This document shows positions 17,665 through 18,049 of a stretch of DNA of 18,049 bases, in pieces. The notes beneath the pieces are model-generated. The model ran no database searches. It saw only the letters and a list, made by a program, of their open reading frames with translations, and was not told the DNA's origin. The DNA lies in contig CAKTHW010000028.1 of the NCBI GenBank assembly GCA_934565425.1, forward strand, positions 1 through 18,049, written 5' to 3'. How positions within the stretch are numbered: the first letter of the stretch is position 1; every line of letters starts with the position of its first letter. Origin of the DNA: an uncultured Oscillospiraceae bacterium (GTDB taxonomy: Bacteria > Bacillota > Clostridia > Oscillospirales > Oscillospiraceae). The translations under genes were made by a program, and so were the position numbers.

Positions 17665-18049
17665 TTACTGTCCCGCCTTCAGCCGCACCGGGAGGACCAT
17701 ATACAGGAACTGATCCTGATTGTCGCCCTCTTCCGGCTGGATGATGCAGGGACTGATGGGAGTGTTGAGACTGATGCGCAGGGTCTCTGCGTTGGCCGCC
17801 TTCAGGGCGTCCAAGATATACTTGTTGTTGAAGCCGATTTCCAGCCCGTTGCCATTGCCCACCATGGGGCACTGATCCTGCGCGGTACCGATGGCGGTAG
17901 CGGTGCGGATGTCCAGCACGCCGTCACCGAAGGTGCAGCGGAGGGGGCTCTTCTGCTGCTCGGTGATGATGAGGGAGCAGCGTTCGATACAGGAGATCAG
18001 CTTTTTCCGATCAACGGAGATGGCGATGGGATTGTTGGTGGGGATGGCC
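17665..18049 (-). CDS. dnaN: DNA polymerase III beta sliding clamp, C-terminal part
   Basis: The last 128 residues of the beta clamp. The frame is open to the right edge, so the start and the first two clamp domains are outside. Visible third-domain features are AIPTNNPIAISVDRKKLISC at the edge, IERCSLIITEQ, GLEIGFNNKYILDALKAA, and the C-terminal SLNTPISPCIIQPEEGD and FLYMVLPVRLKAGQ. The last contains the P-V-R-L motif that lines the partner-peptide pocket. A GTG at 17919 is an internal Val codon, not a start. Being first of the visible minus-strand run, it should be preceded by dnaA beyond the window. Confidence 0.96.
   Translation of the reverse strand, partial: AIPTNNPIAISVDRKKLISCIERCSLIITEQQKSPLRCTFGDGVLDIRTATAIGTAQDQCPMVGNGNGLEIGFNNKYILDALKAANAETLRISLNTPISPCIIQPEEGDNQDQFLYMVLPVRLKAGQ

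Overview
The window reads as the chromosome of a GC-rich, low-GC-phylum (Firmicutes/Bacillota) anaerobe, most likely a gut clostridium of the Oscillospiraceae type (Flavonifractor/Oscillibacter/Intestinimonas-like). The lineage call is inference. It rests on a T-box leader, the Gram-positive gene order dnaN-yaaA-recF-remB-gyrB-gyrA, a fermentative CoA-transferase, and C-rich third codon positions. No mobile element, phage gene, CRISPR array, rRNA or tRNA gene is visible.

Layout. Left block (+ strand, 1-5448): the 3' end of rsmG, a MinD-like ATPase with its own extended -10 promoter, a methylglyoxal-synthase-fold protein whose catalytic residues are substituted, then a promoter and an Asp-specific T-box leader driving hisS-aspS, closed by a strong terminator. 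Middle block (5464-10956): a GNAT acetyltransferase (-) and a LysR regulator (+) transcribed divergently from overlapping promoters. These are followed by gap, pyk and an acetyl-CoA hydrolase/CoA-transferase family gene (all +), which together cover lower glycolysis to acyl-CoA/acid exchange. A bidirectional terminator separates this block from the right block. Right block (- strand, 10959-18049): dnaN (partial), yaaA, recF, remB, gyrB, gyrA and rnhA. This is the replication and topology cluster normally found beside dnaA, tightly packed and read right to left.

Almost everything here is core housekeeping, and I do not see an undescribed defence or mobile system. The points most worth a second look are: the MGS-fold protein that has lost three of the classic catalytic residues; the MinD-like protein without a membrane-targeting helix, sitting where soj/parB often follow rsmG; the convergent rather than divergent orientation of the rsmG and gyrA-dnaN blocks, which implies a rearranged origin region; an Asp T-box (specifier GAC, UGGC matching G73) placed ahead of hisS; and a repeated TTTTCCACA (DnaA-box-like) sequence in three intergenic gaps. 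The only gene-free stretch over 300 bases (1813-2178) is filled by the T-box leader and its promoter.
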